20,508 nt of DNA, taken from Mucilaginibacter sp. UBA4741. GTDB lineage: Bacteria; Bacteroidota; Bacteroidia; Sphingobacteriales; Sphingobacteriaceae. Below, in pieces: positions 1 through 8,476 of the stretch. Positions within the stretch are counted from its first letter, which is position 1; each line of letters begins with the position of its first letter. The translations under genes and the position numbers were made by a program. The DNA lies in assembly GCA_002403905.1 (NCBI GenBank), contig DHIR01000237.1:1853-22360 (forward strand), in the 5' to 3' direction. The notes below the pieces were generated by a model. That model made no database searches. It was not told the DNA's origin and worked only from the letters and a program-made list of their open reading frames with translations.

Positions 1-1457
1 GCCGATACCGACTCATCGCAAATTATAAATTTAGGCTGCAATGCCAGGGCTCGTGCAATTACTATGCGTTGCCGTTGACCGCCCGAAAACTCGTGCGGGT
101 AGCGGTTGAAATGCTCGGGTAGTAAATTAACGCGTTCCAGTAGTTCCGTAACTCTTTGTTTACGTTGTTTATCGCTATTGTAGATATTATGGACCTGTAA
201 GGGTTCCATTATCGACTCGCCAACTGTTAAACGCGGGTTAAGCGATGAATAGGGATCCTGAAAAATGATCTGGATATCTCTGCGCATCCGGCGCATATCG
301 TTCTTGTTTAGTCTACGCAGGTCCGTGCCTTCAAAATGGATACTGCCAGACGTTGGCTCTATCAATCTTAAAATACTTCTACCCAAAGTAGTCTTACCAC
401 AGCCCGACTCGCCAACCAAACCCAATGTCTCGCCGGGGTACACATCAAAGTTTACTTTATTTACAGCCTTAACCATGTTTTTTGATTGCCCGAATATCCC
501 AGAACTAACCGGGAACCAGGTACTCAACTCATTGACCTTTAAAATGGGTTCCTGACTGTATAGCTTCTTTTTACGTTCGGATATTTCTTTTTTAGGGTAA
601 TTGTAATCTTCGCGTATTTGTTCAATGGTAGTGTTACTGTCAATGAAATCTGCAATTATCGGCAGCTTTTTAAGATGGTATTTAACCGATGGCCGGCAGG
701 CTAATAAGCCTTTGGTATAAGGGTGTTGCGGGTCTTTGAATAACGTTTTAGTTGGCGCTTCCTCAACAATTTCGCCTTTATACATCACTAGCACACGGTC
801 GGCAATTTCATTGACTACGCCCAGATCATGTGATATAAAGATCAGGCTCATGCCGCGCTCTTCCTTTAGTTTTTTTAGCAGGTCGATGATGGTTTTTTGT
901 ACAGTTACATCAAGGGCGGTGGTCGGTTCATCGGCAATTAATATCTCGGGATCGCAGGATAGCGCCATGGCTATCATTACCCGTTGCTTTTGCCCGCCTG
1001 ATATTTGGTGTGGGTAAATATCAAAAATGGCCTCAGGGCGGGGGAGTTGTACCTCTTTAAATAGTTTAATAGCTTGTGCCTTAGCCTCGGCTTTAGTTGA
1101 GCCTAAATGCAGTTGTATAGCCTCTGTAACCTGGAAACCGCAGGTAAGCACCGGGTTAAGCGATGTCATGGGTTCCTGGAATATCATGGCTATTCTGTTG
1201 CCGCGGATGGCACGCATTTCATCTTCGGATAATTCAAATAAGCTAAACTCATCCAGCATCACTTGCCCGCTAACTACCGAATTACTCTTATCCAGCAAGC
1301 GCATCAGCGACAACGCAGTAACCGATTTACCCGAACCCGACTCGCCAACTATACCAATGGTTTCGCCTTTGGCGAGGGTGAAACTAATACCCTTAACCGC
1401 GTCAAATAAACCATTTGCGGTTTTAAACTGGATAGTGAGGTTGGTTACACTTAGCAT
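1..1457 (-). CDS. Peptide ABC transporter ATP-binding protein, two fused ATPase domains (3' end outside window)
   Basis: This is the cytoplasmic energising subunit of a dipeptide/oligopeptide importer, a DppD-DppF (YejF-like) fusion carrying both ATPases in one chain. I translated 485 codons from the ATG at 1457-1455 to the left edge without a stop. Domain 1 has Walker A GESGSGKS (residues 38-45), signature ISGGQKQR and Walker B ILIADEP followed by TTALD. The PYTKGLLACRPS stretch after it resembles the oligopeptide-transporter C-terminal linker. Domain 2 has Walker A GESGCGKT (349-356), Q-loop IIFQDPYSSLNPR, signature FSGGQRQR and the start of Walker B (FIICDES) at the edge. The family is usually about 540-600 residues, so only the end is missing. 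The start is one base after the stop of the upstream exonuclease gene, which implies co-transcription and perhaps translational coupling. Substrate and partner permeases are not visible. Confidence 0.93.
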   Translation of the reverse strand, partial: MLSVTNLTIQFKTANGLFDAVKGISFTLAKGETIGIVGESGSGKSVTALSLMRLLDKSNSVVSGQVMLDEFSLFELSEDEMRAIRGNRIAMIFQEPMTSLNPVLTCGFQVTEAIQLHLGSTKAEAKAQAIKLFKEVQLPRPEAIFDIYPHQISGGQKQRVMIAMALSCDPEILIADEPTTALDVTVQKTIIDLLKKLKEERGMSLIFISHDLGVVNEIADRVLVMYKGEIVEEAPTKTLFKDPQHPYTKGLLACRPSVKYHLKKLPIIADFIDSNTTIEQIREDYNYPKKEISERKKKLYSQEPILKVNELSTWFPVSSGIFGQSKNMVKAVNKVNFDVYPGETLGLVGESGCGKTTLGRSILRLIEPTSGSIHFEGTDLRRLNKNDMRRMRRDIQIIFQDPYSSLNPRLTVGESIMEPLQVHNIYNSDKQRKQRVTELLERVNLLPEHFNRYPHEFSGGQRQRIVIARALALQPKFIICDESVS

Positions 1458-1458
1458 A

Positions 1459-2166
1459 TTAACCAACTATGGTGATGTTCTCATCAGCTATCAAAGCCTC
1501 GCCACGATAGCGCCTTAGCAGTTGCGCGGTAGCGACTACATCTTTTTGGCAATAGGTGCAAATGCGTTCTAATTCGTTATCCTTCCAGTAAACGCTGCCA
1601 ACCATGCTGCCGTCAATATCATCTTTAGGGGTGGGGATATTAAATATAGCAGTAAGCAGGTTTAGTGATGTATAGCTTTTATAATCGCCGAACTTCCAAA
1701 GCTCCATGGTGTCCAGGTGTCCTATTTCCCAGGGCTTTTTGCCGGCTATGTCTAATTGTTTGGGTAGGGGTAAGCCATTGATCAACAGTCTGCGGCAGAT
1801 GTAAGGAAAATCAAACTCCTTGCCGTTATGCGCGCATAATACCAGGTTGGCTGGTTGCCCGGCCAGCATTGCCGAAAACTCCTCCAGTAACTCCTTTTCA
1901 TCATGGCCTGCGAACGATTTTATACGCAAACCACGGTCTTTACCGCCGGTGAATATGCCTACTGATATACAGATGATCTTACCAAACTCGGCCCAGATGC
2001 CGGCGCTTTCGTAAAACTCCTCGGCAGTCTCATCTTTGCGATTGCGTTGGGTTTTAAGGTCCCAAAGTTTTTTAAAGTGATCGGGCAGTTCATCGTGCGT
2101 AGCATATTGGGGCACGGTTTCAATGTCTAATACCAGTATATTACTAAGGTCGTACTGTTCAAGCAT
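1459..2166 (-). CDS. Predicted DEDDy 3'-5' exonuclease (PolB-exonuclease-like, RNase H fold)
   Basis: A 235-residue stand-alone 3'-5' exonuclease resembling the proofreading domain of family B DNA polymerases (the DNA_pol_B_exo2-type family). Visible motifs are Exo I LDIETVP (D14, E16), Exo II HNGKEFDFP (N114, D119), a conserved LDTMELW (D152) and Exo III YCQKD (Y205, D209), which together give the four acidic metal ligands plus Tyr of the DEDDy class. There is no polymerase domain and no signal peptide, so it should be cytoplasmic. It would remove nucleotides from DNA or RNA 3' ends; its biological substrate in Bacteroidota is not something the sequence shows. It is followed one base later by the ABC transporter ATPase, so the two probably share a transcript despite unrelated roles. 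Confidence 0.88.
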   Translation of the reverse strand: MLEQYDLSNILVLDIETVPQYATHDELPDHFKKLWDLKTQRNRKDETAEEFYESAGIWAEFGKIICISVGIFTGGKDRGLRIKSFAGHDEKELLEEFSAMLAGQPANLVLCAHNGKEFDFPYICRRLLINGLPLPKQLDIAGKKPWEIGHLDTMELWKFGDYKSYTSLNLLTAIFNIPTPKDDIDGSMVGSVYWKDNELERICTYCQKDVVATAQLLRRYRGEALIADENITIVG

Positions 2167-2473
2167 GCGGTTACAATTTATAGTACTGCCAATATAATGA
2201 TTGAGAAGGGAACTATTAAATTATTATCGATCTACTGACGGTGGCCTGACAGAAAAGAAGCTTTAATAAGTAGCAGGTGATCCACCTAAAAAAGTGGATC
2301 ACCTGGATCACCTTTTTTAGTTAACTATTTGTAAATAAGTTTTTTATAAAAATGAGTGGATCACTTTGGATCACTTGTAAGACTTTAAGTTAACCTATTT
2401 AAATAATTGATAATAAGTTAATTGAGTAAATTTTTGAAATTTTTAGAAAATGGAGTGGATCACTTTTCGCCAG
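2167..2473. other. Gene-free spacer between exonuclease and histidine kinase, carrying GGATCAC repeats
   Basis: No convincing ORF lies in these 307 bases. Both flanking genes are on minus, so the right part is the 3' flank of the histidine kinase and the left end must hold any promoter of the exonuclease. I found no clean TAnnTTTG element upstream of 2166. The dominant content is a set of GTGGATCAC-type repeats described in a separate entry, embedded in A/T-rich sequence. Confidence 0.6.
2275..2467. repeat. GTGGATCACYT repeat family with an 11-bp inverted repeat
   Basis: An exact inverted repeat, AGGTGATCCAC (2275-2285) and GTGGATCACCT (2294-2304), has an 8-base A-rich loop. The right arm continues as a direct tandem of GGATCACCT (2296-2304 and 2305-2313). 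A second tandem pair, GGATCACTT at 2358-2366 and 2368-2376, follows 45 bases later. A single GTGGATCACTT sits at 2455-2465, just past the kinase stop codon. The pairs repeat at 9-10 base intervals, close to one helical turn. Read on minus the units are AAGTGATCC or AGGTGATCC. This may be a genome-wide intergenic repeat, a multi-site protein-binding region, or RNA structure at the kinase 3' end. No poly-T tract follows the hairpin, so a simple intrinsic terminator is unlikely. Confidence 0.75.
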
Positions 2474-3976
2474 TTATCCCCCCAACGGCAATGTAAACCA
2501 AAAAGTACTACCTACACCCGGCTCGCTTTCTACCCAGATCTTACCATTATGCCGGGTTACTATCTCGTGCGAGAGGTAAAGGCCGATGCCGAGCCCCGAT
2601 ATATTAGGATTGGCTTCATCAACCCGGTAAAACCGCGAGAAAATGTCCTCTAATTTTTCTGAAGCGATACCTACACCAAAATCACGGATGCCTACTTTAA
2701 CATTATCGACCTCCCTGATCAGGTATATAATAATCTGGTTGGTGCCCGGCGAGTAACGTATGGCATTGGTAAGCAGGTTGTTGATCACTTGCTCAATTCG
2801 GTTAGGGTCACCGTTGATCCGTAGTTCAGCTAAATCGGTTTCAAGTGTGATCTGGTAATGGTTATTACCGTACGAAAACAGTTCGATCACATCGACAAGT
2901 ACCTGCCTGATATCAAACCGTTCGACAGCAAACCGCAATTTGCCGGCTTCCATTTTAGAAACATCCAGCAGATCTGATACCAGCGCGCTCAATTTTTTTA
3001 CCTGTAGCCTGGTTTTGCTCACAAATCGCTGGGCTTTTTCATCGGTTATCATGGTGCTAAGTAGCTGCAGGTAACCGCTGATGCTGGTTAGCGGGGTCTT
3101 TAGTTCATGGCTGGCCAACCCTATAAATTCGTCCTTTTTGTCGTTAAGCTCTTTTACCTGCTTAAACAGGCGGGCCTTTTCTTTTTCAATATTAAGCTGC
3201 TCAGTGATATCGCGCGCTATTTTTGATGCGCCAATGATCTTGCCGGTATCGTCCACAATAGGCGATACGGTAAGCGAAATAGGCACCTGCCGCCCGTCTT
3301 TTGCCTGGCGGACAGTATGGAAATGATCTACCTTGTTGCCTTTGGATACCTCGCCGATAAGAAAATTTTCTTCCTGCAAACGCTCTTGAGGGATAATAAT
3401 AGAAATGTGCTGACCGATAATCTCCTGTTCAGAATAGCCAAACATCTTTTCGGCGGCTTTATTCCAGCTGGTAATAATACCATCCAGCGTCTTACTCAGA
3501 ATGGTATCGTCCGAGCTATCTACTATGGCAGCCAGCATACCTTGTTTCTCGCTCGCTTTCTGGTAGATGGTAATATCACGTACGATCTTTGATGCGCCAA
3601 CAACTTTGCCTGACCGGTTGGTAATAGGTGAAATAGTAACGGATATGGGGAACTGGTGACCGTTTTTGGCCATACGCACCGTTTCAAAATGGTCTACTTT
3701 AATGCCCCGGGCAATGCTGCTGATAATTAGTTCCTCCTCGCTAAGTCTATCCGGAGGGATAATAAGCGAAATATGTCGTCCCAGCGCTTCTGCTTCGCTG
3801 TAACCAAACATGCGTTCTGCCGCCGGGTTCCAACTGGTGATAATGCCTTCAAGTGTTTTGCTGATGATCGCGTCATCAGACGTAGCAATAATAGCGGCCA
3901 GTATGGCAAGCTTTTCGTCCGCTAAACTTAAAGGGCCTGTCAGTAGCGACAATTGGTTAGGCTCATTTTTATCCAT
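2474..3976 (-). CDS. PAS-PAS sensor histidine kinase (soluble, orphan)
   Basis: A 500-residue two-component sensor kinase. Two PAS domains (about residues 22-138 and 143-260) are followed by a short helical linker. HisKA has the phospho-acceptor in SHELKTPLTS (H290). HATPase_c (about 385-498) has the N box NRIEQVINNLLTNA (N400, N404), G1 DFGVGI (432-437), F box FSRFYR and G2 GLGIGL (461-466). There is no transmembrane segment or signal peptide, so it should sense a cytoplasmic cue through PAS. The two PAS domains are strikingly alike (both contain a GIITSW followed by MFGYSE), indicating recent internal duplication. No response regulator lies next to it and no receiver domain is fused, so its partner is elsewhere. 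The signal and any PAS cofactor cannot be read from the sequence. Confidence 0.93.
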   Translation of the reverse strand: MDKNEPNQLSLLTGPLSLADEKLAILAAIIATSDDAIISKTLEGIITSWNPAAERMFGYSEAEALGRHISLIIPPDRLSEEELIISSIARGIKVDHFETVRMAKNGHQFPISVTISPITNRSGKVVGASKIVRDITIYQKASEKQGMLAAIVDSSDDTILSKTLDGIITSWNKAAEKMFGYSEQEIIGQHISIIIPQERLQEENFLIGEVSKGNKVDHFHTVRQAKDGRQVPISLTVSPIVDDTGKIIGASKIARDITEQLNIEKEKARLFKQVKELNDKKDEFIGLASHELKTPLTSISGYLQLLSTMITDEKAQRFVSKTRLQVKKLSALVSDLLDVSKMEAGKLRFAVERFDIRQVLVDVIELFSYGNNHYQITLETDLAELRINGDPNRIEQVINNLLTNAIRYSPGTNQIIIYLIREVDNVKVGIRDFGVGIASEKLEDIFSRFYRVDEANPNISGLGIGLYLSHEIVTRHNGKIWVESEPGVGSTFWFTLPLGG

Positions 3977-4070
3977 GTAAACAAATAAACCATTAATATT
4001 CCATTTTGTTGTAATTATAGTTTTTGGTTACTATAAATTGAAAACACCCTGTTAAATGATTATGTGACAG

Positions 4071-4078
4071 TATCTTTG
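4071..4078 (+). promoter_or_regulatory. Candidate Bacteroidota -7 element for the cupin gene
   Basis: TATCTTTG matches the TAnnTTTG -7 consensus exactly and lies 21 bases upstream of the cupin ATG, giving a leader of about 15 nt. A clear TTG -33 element at the usual 19-21 base spacing is not evident; the nearest TTG is about 30 bases upstream. Confidence 0.5.
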
Positions 4079-4099
4079 TGGTACTAAAAGAAAAACATC

Positions 4100-4507
4100 A
4101 TGAATACATCAACCAACACCATCTTCCCCCAAGGCGACCTGGCATCGGCCGAGTATTTTACCGGCAAAGCCTGGGTAAAACTATTGGTACCCAAAGACGA
4201 TATATTTAACAGCGTAATAGGCAACGTAGTTTTCGAAGCGGGTGCACGCAATAACTGGCACACCCATCCCGGCGGACAAATATTAATTGTGACCGATGGC
4301 GTAGGCTATTACCAGGAAAAAGGAAAACCTATACAGCTACTAAAAAAGGGGGATGTTGTTACCATTCCGCCCGATTTGGTGCACTGGCACGGCGCATCGC
4401 CCGATAGCGATTTTACACACATCGCCATAAGTACCAATACGAAAAAAGGGGTGGTAGATTGGTTACAGCCGGTAACTGATGAAGAATATAATACTTATAA
4501 TAAATAA
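4100..4507 (+). CDS. Cupin-domain protein (small, metal-binding)
   Basis: A 135-residue single-domain cupin. Cupin motif 1 is seen as NNWHTHPGGQ, giving candidate metal ligands H54, H56 and Q60. Motif 2 is seen in GDVVTIPPDLVHWHG, with H95 as the fourth ligand. The length and motif pattern are typical of the small cupins often annotated as carboxymuconolactone-decarboxylase-associated or quercetin-dioxygenase-like. Substrate and reaction cannot be assigned from sequence. There is no signal peptide, so it is probably cytoplasmic. It is monocistronic: a -7 element lies just upstream, and a strong hairpin follows about 45 bases after the stop. The ATG at 4100 is preceded by an A-rich stretch rather than a Shine-Dalgarno sequence, as usual in Bacteroidota. 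Confidence 0.88.
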   Translation: MNTSTNTIFPQGDLASAEYFTGKAWVKLLVPKDDIFNSVIGNVVFEAGARNNWHTHPGGQILIVTDGVGYYQEKGKPIQLLKKGDVVTIPPDLVHWHGASPDSDFTHIAISTNTKKGVVDWLQPVTDEEYNTYNK

Positions 4508-4550
4508 GAGACACACCGGGTAGGCGAAGTATTAAAATCAAAAGTAAAAT

Positions 4551-4583
4551 ACAAAGCCCGGTACTTAATGTGCCGGGCTTTGT
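4551..4583. terminator. Bidirectional terminator hairpin between cupin and the glycan operon
   Basis: ACAAAGCCCGG (4551-4561) pairs perfectly with CCGGGCTTTGT (4573-4583) around an 11-base loop. It sits between the convergent cupin (ends 4507) and DUF1080 gene (ends 4611). T-rich sequence follows on both strands (TGTGTTT on plus, ATTTTACTTTTG on minus), so it can end both transcripts. Confidence 0.8.
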
Positions 4584-4610
4584 GTTTAGAGCAAGAATTT
4601 TATAAAGATT

Positions 4611-5336
4611 CTAATCTAACTCCTTTATTTTAATGTTTTTAAAGCTTACTTCATTACCATGATCCTGCAACAGGATATGCCCTTTTTTAGCCTCGCCAAA
4701 ATGCGGCCATTTAGCATATTTGCTTTGTGCCACCAGCGCTTCGAAAGCGGCCGAACCACGCTCATATTCTAAAACTTTTACGCCGTTTAGATAATGCTCT
4801 ACATGATTATTAGGATATACAATTATCCGCCCGTGGTTCCATTCGCCAATTGGTTTGATAATGGATTTGGGTTTCTCGCCTTTAATCAGATCGTATAAAG
4901 AAGAAAGTGTCCTGTCGCCATCACGGCCCAGTTTAGCATCCGGGTGTAGTTCATCATCAAGCACCTGGTACTCTAACCCAATTGCAGATCCTGTTGTTTT
5001 CTCGTCAAGGGTTACAAAATATTTCACACCGCTATTAGCGCCCGGCGTAAGTTTAAAATCAAAAACCAGGTCGAAAGCGCTATATAGTTTATCGGTAACA
5101 ATATCCCCATAGGTAGCAGCCTCTTTGCCGCCGCTGGCCTGTATGGTAATTACACCATCCTTAATTACCCAGCCTTTTTCCGGGAAAGGTTTTCCGGTAG
5201 CTAAGTGCCATCCCTGGCTATTCACCCCGTTAAATAGGGGTACATAATCATTTTTCTTTTTTTGCGCGTTGGCTGTAGTTGTGCACGCTAAAATGGCAAT
5301 CGTGGCAAATGTTCTTTTAATAGTAGTTGTTTTCAT
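4611..5336 (-). CDS. Exported DUF1080 (3-keto-disaccharide hydrolase-type) protein
   Basis: A 241-residue secreted protein of the DUF1080 family, a concanavalin/LamG-like beta-sandwich. Family knowledge links some members to 3-keto-glycoside hydrolysis, but the substrate here is unknown. An N-terminal signal peptide is present (basic MKTTTIKR, hydrophobic core, likely signal peptidase I cut after ANA at residue 24). The family pattern is seen in VPLFNGVNSQGWH near the start, GWVIKDGVI, FKLTPGANSGVKYF, a central EYQVLDDELHP, GEWNHGRI and the C-terminal GHILLQDHGNEVSFKNIKI. Length fits a single full domain. It is the last gene of the six-gene minus-strand operon, starts 24 bases after the GH43 stop, and is followed by the hairpin at 4551-4583. 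Confidence 0.9.
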   Translation of the reverse strand: MKTTTIKRTFATIAILACTTTANAQKKKNDYVPLFNGVNSQGWHLATGKPFPEKGWVIKDGVITIQASGGKEAATYGDIVTDKLYSAFDLVFDFKLTPGANSGVKYFVTLDEKTTGSAIGLEYQVLDDELHPDAKLGRDGDRTLSSLYDLIKGEKPKSIIKPIGEWNHGRIIVYPNNHVEHYLNGVKVLEYERGSAAFEALVAQSKYAKWPHFGEAKKGHILLQDHGNEVSFKNIKIKELD

Positions 5337-5360
5337 ATATAATATAAATGGTAGTAAAAT

Positions 5361-7073
5361 TTATTGTGTATCTCCTTTGGAAACACCATTTTCGCCAAAG
5401 GCATCTATGGCGAACCAATACTTTTGGTCTTTATTTAAACTCCGGATGGTGAGTTCTGTATCGCCATAAACCTGGTAAACACGGTTCAGTTTATCTTTAT
5501 CAACCCCAAACCTGATATTATAACCAATGGCGTTTGCCTGCTTTTTCCAGTTTAGTTTAACATTACGCGCATCGCTTGCATCGCGCACCACATCAAACGG
5601 GTTTACCTTAGCAGGTTTGGCGCTGTTGCCGGTTCCAAATATCCTGAAGCCCGAAATAGCAAACGTGCCGCCCGGCACGCGGTAGTTGATAACCTTTAAA
5701 TAACGCGCTTTAACCGGAATTTTTAATACATGGTATTGATGGGTGAGGTCCTCCTGGTTATTGGTTTTGTCTGCAAGGGTTTTCCACGTTTTTTTATCGG
5801 TAGAATATTGTAAAAGGTATTGTTGCGCCAATATGCCATCGCGCCCAAAAAGCTGCGTATTGTTTTCTGCAAAATTAAGTTGTACCGCTTTTACTGTTGA
5901 TACAGAGCCCAGATCGACACTTAACCATTCGCCTTTGTCGCCGGTTTTTGCGCTCCAGTAATCGCGGATCTCTTCGTTAACAGCAAGTGCTGGCGGGTTA
6001 GTTTCAAGGCTTGACGATGCTTCTACCGTTTTTTTATAGGATAACATCATCCATCCGGGAAAAAGCTCGCTTACATCTTTAATTTTATGATCGGGCATTA
6101 CCATCGGGTAATCGCCAAACTCGGTATGCGCTACCATATTGTCTTCTTTATCAAATGTTACCGGGAACAGACCCAGCCTGCGCTCGAACATATGTTTTAC
6201 AGAAATTACCATGGTTACAACGCGCCAGTAATTGCCATATTTATCCATAAACGTAGCAGCATGCCCCGCGCCGTTAATAAAACCTTCGGGCTTAGCCGAA
6301 AATGGGCTGATTTGGGAATAGGTGAATGGCCCTAACGGATTATTAGCAACAAAATACCCATCGGCATAACTTTTATACTGCGTACCCGGTGCCGAATATT
6401 GATAATAATATTTACCGTTATGCTTGGTTACCCAGGGCGCTTCGGTCCAGGGTCTTTCTGTCGAGGTATTATAATCTCCCGGCCTTTCCCAGCCACGTGT
6501 TGCCGGGTCGCCTCTGAGAACCTTTACGGGTTTACCAATTGGAGTCAGTTTATTATTAACATCCAATTCTATCGCATACAAATAATCGTTGTTGGTACAA
6601 CCATAATACAGGTACACTTTTCCGTCGGTATCCTGGAAAAAGTCGGGATCGCCTATCGATAATGGGAAGGTATTAGTATATACTTCCCACTTTCCGCTTA
6701 TGGGGTCATCGGTTTTGTAAATAATATGACTGTTCAAAGGCATATAATACAACGAGCCGTTAATAACCGCTGCGGCCGGGGCATCTTTTTCAAAAGGCAG
6801 ATCTTTGGTAGTAACAAAGGTCCATTTAAGCAAGTCCTTTGAATACCAATAACCGCCGGAAGCTGTCGCGAACAGGTAATAATTGTCTTTATATAAAACA
6901 ATAACCGGGTCGGCAGCCGTGCGCCTTGACGGCTTATCTAAGGTAAATCGATAACTTATATTGAGCGGGTTGCAAAATGTTTGCTGGCTCCTGGCTGTTG
7001 TAGGTAACAACAGGATAAAACCAAGTGAACAGGTAATTAAAAATTTGAAAAGAGAATCTTTAAAATACATCAT
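5361..7073 (-). CDS. Exported GH43 family glycosidase with F5/8C and Fn3-like domains
   Basis: A 570-residue secreted multidomain glycosidase. A signal peptide ends near TTARSQ (about residue 29). A five-bladed GH43 propeller covers about 45-330. Its candidate catalytic residues are the base D55 (AADPVIV), the pKa-modulating D142 (IGDPDFF) and the acid E211 (WTEAPW). Residues about 345-482 form a discoidin/F5/8 type C module (CBM32-like), seen in WLSVDLGSVSTVKAVQLNF and ARYLKVINYR and probably binding glycan. The C-terminal stretch (about 487-568) looks like a fibronectin type III domain (VKLNWKKQANAIGYNIRFG, YWFAIDAFGENG). GH43 members attack arabinosyl, xylosyl or galactosyl linkages; which one is not readable here. 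The start codon lies two bases after the CE15 stop, so the pair is tightly coupled in the operon. Confidence 0.9.
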   Translation of the reverse strand: MMYFKDSLFKFLITCSLGFILLLPTTARSQQTFCNPLNISYRFTLDKPSRRTAADPVIVLYKDNYYLFATASGGYWYSKDLLKWTFVTTKDLPFEKDAPAAAVINGSLYYMPLNSHIIYKTDDPISGKWEVYTNTFPLSIGDPDFFQDTDGKVYLYYGCTNNDYLYAIELDVNNKLTPIGKPVKVLRGDPATRGWERPGDYNTSTERPWTEAPWVTKHNGKYYYQYSAPGTQYKSYADGYFVANNPLGPFTYSQISPFSAKPEGFINGAGHAATFMDKYGNYWRVVTMVISVKHMFERRLGLFPVTFDKEDNMVAHTEFGDYPMVMPDHKIKDVSELFPGWMMLSYKKTVEASSSLETNPPALAVNEEIRDYWSAKTGDKGEWLSVDLGSVSTVKAVQLNFAENNTQLFGRDGILAQQYLLQYSTDKKTWKTLADKTNNQEDLTHQYHVLKIPVKARYLKVINYRVPGGTFAISGFRIFGTGNSAKPAKVNPFDVVRDASDARNVKLNWKKQANAIGYNIRFGVDKDKLNRVYQVYGDTELTIRSLNKDQKYWFAIDAFGENGVSKGDTQ

Positions 7074-7075
7074 GG

Positions 7076-8467
7076 TTATTTAAAATATTTTTTTGCGAAC
7101 TCCATAAAAATCGGCCAATCCGGTGCATCTGTATGGCCCCCTTCATGTAAACGAAATGCCAGTTCACCGTTAACTAACGCGACATCCGGCGCAGGTAATT
7201 GAGTTACGGTTATGCCTGTTTTACCCAATAAAGTGTAAACAGGTGTTGCAGCAACACAGGCTTTAAATTCGCCTAGCGGGTCGGCCCAGATATCTTGCGT
7301 TCCGCCGGTTATAAATAAAGGGCGAGGGGCAATCAATGCCATCATATCATGCGCGTCAACCGGCAGCGCGGCCCAGTTGCCACCATACTTAACGAAATTC
7401 GGCGCCATCCAATGGTATTCGCTTTCGCCTGCAATTAGGCCCAGGTTCTCGCCAAAATTTCTTTTTTCAAGCGATGCTCCTCCTGATCCTGAGCAGCTAG
7501 CGAACACAATGGCCCATCGCGTATCCATAGCCGCTGCCAACAATGCGGTCTTACCCCAGCGGGAGTGGCCCTCAATTCCAATTTGTTTAGAGTTGATGGT
7601 TTTATCGGTTTCAAAATAATCCAAAGCCCTGCTCAGGCCCCAGCTCCAGGCTCTTAAAACGCCCCAGTCTTCGGGCTTTCTTGGTTGGCCATGGTTACAC
7701 AGGCCGATAATACCCTGGGTTAATCCGGCTCCGTTATCAGCCTGTACGGCGTTTGTATCAAATATGGCAATGGCCCAGCCAGCGTTGTTTACAAGTTTAA
7801 TGGTTTGTGCATTACCATTTGTGTTTGATGAAGCGATAACCATTAAAGGTACAGGGCCATTTGCTTTCGCAGGTAAATACAATACCATGCGGATAACAGG
7901 TTGCGCAGCCGGATAAGCCGAGTTATTAATATGCCCAATAATAGTCTTTTTTATAGTCGTGCCATCAAGGGCGGCATTATCTACATCACTAACTTCGAAT
8001 GTTATTTTGGGTGTATTCTTAGGCACACTGCCAAATACTTGTGTTTCGTAATCATTCACTATTTCGGGGCGCCGTTGCTGCCACCAGATCTTTGTACTTG
8101 TAACGGGTTTACCGTTCTTTAAAACAAGCGGATCAGGCAGCGTATAATTATTAGCCTTATCTTCATCATAGTTTATCCAGGCACCCCATAGCGTGCGGCT
8201 GTATGACCTTCCTTGCGCGTCGGTATAACCACCTCCACTACTTCTGGGTATGGTAATTTGCGGGCGATTAGGGTCGGTTGCCATAGGAGGGAGCACAGGT
8301 AGTGTAATTCCCAGGCTATGCAGCATTTGCTGATAGTTTACTTTGGTAAGCGAATCTGTTTTGGCTTTGTCTAAAGCAGCCTGTTGCCTGGTGCTAACTT
8401 GTGCCGATGCGATGCCGGTAACCAGTGCAATTAAAACACATAATGTTATTTTGATGCAGTTTTTCAT
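7076..8467 (-). CDS. Exported CE15 glucuronoyl esterase-like protein
   Basis: A 463-residue alpha/beta hydrolase of carbohydrate esterase family 15. The signal peptide MKNCIKITLCVLIALVTGIASAQ is probably cut after A22. The nucleophile elbow is GHSRWGK (S302), equivalent to the family GCSRxGK, and the catalytic His is in HEGGHTDAPDWP (H445). E334, in the SGSGGASLEKR segment, is the candidate acidic partner. The typical IAPRPLFITGGTQDIWADP stretch (about 379-397) precedes the His. Characterised CE15 enzymes cleave esters of 4-O-methyl-glucuronic acid, as at lignin-xylan links. Here the pectinase-like neighbours leave open a different uronate ester. It sits between GH28-like and GH43 genes with gaps of 9 and 2 bases. 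Being exported, it would work in the periplasm or at the surface. Confidence 0.9.
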   Translation of the reverse strand: MKNCIKITLCVLIALVTGIASAQVSTRQQAALDKAKTDSLTKVNYQQMLHSLGITLPVLPPMATDPNRPQITIPRSSGGGYTDAQGRSYSRTLWGAWINYDEDKANNYTLPDPLVLKNGKPVTSTKIWWQQRRPEIVNDYETQVFGSVPKNTPKITFEVSDVDNAALDGTTIKKTIIGHINNSAYPAAQPVIRMVLYLPAKANGPVPLMVIASSNTNGNAQTIKLVNNAGWAIAIFDTNAVQADNGAGLTQGIIGLCNHGQPRKPEDWGVLRAWSWGLSRALDYFETDKTINSKQIGIEGHSRWGKTALLAAAMDTRWAIVFASCSGSGGASLEKRNFGENLGLIAGESEYHWMAPNFVKYGGNWAALPVDAHDMMALIAPRPLFITGGTQDIWADPLGEFKACVAATPVYTLLGKTGITVTQLPAPDVALVNGELAFRLHEGGHTDAPDWPIFMEFAKKYFK

Positions 8468-8476
8468 TGGTTGTAC

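Noticed and set aside
1027..1518. 163-codon plus-strand ORF
   Set aside because: It lies antisense to the ABC ATPase and the end of the exonuclease gene, both with strong family motifs; the plus translation has no recognisable features.
2275..2376. Short repeated units as a possible CRISPR array
   Set aside because: Units are 9-11 bases, irregularly spaced, partly inverted, and no cas gene is near.
4611..5336. Lipoprotein signal (ILAC at residue 18) in the DUF1080 protein
   Set aside because: Leu at -2 is atypical for a lipobox and a normal signal peptidase I site (ANA) follows.
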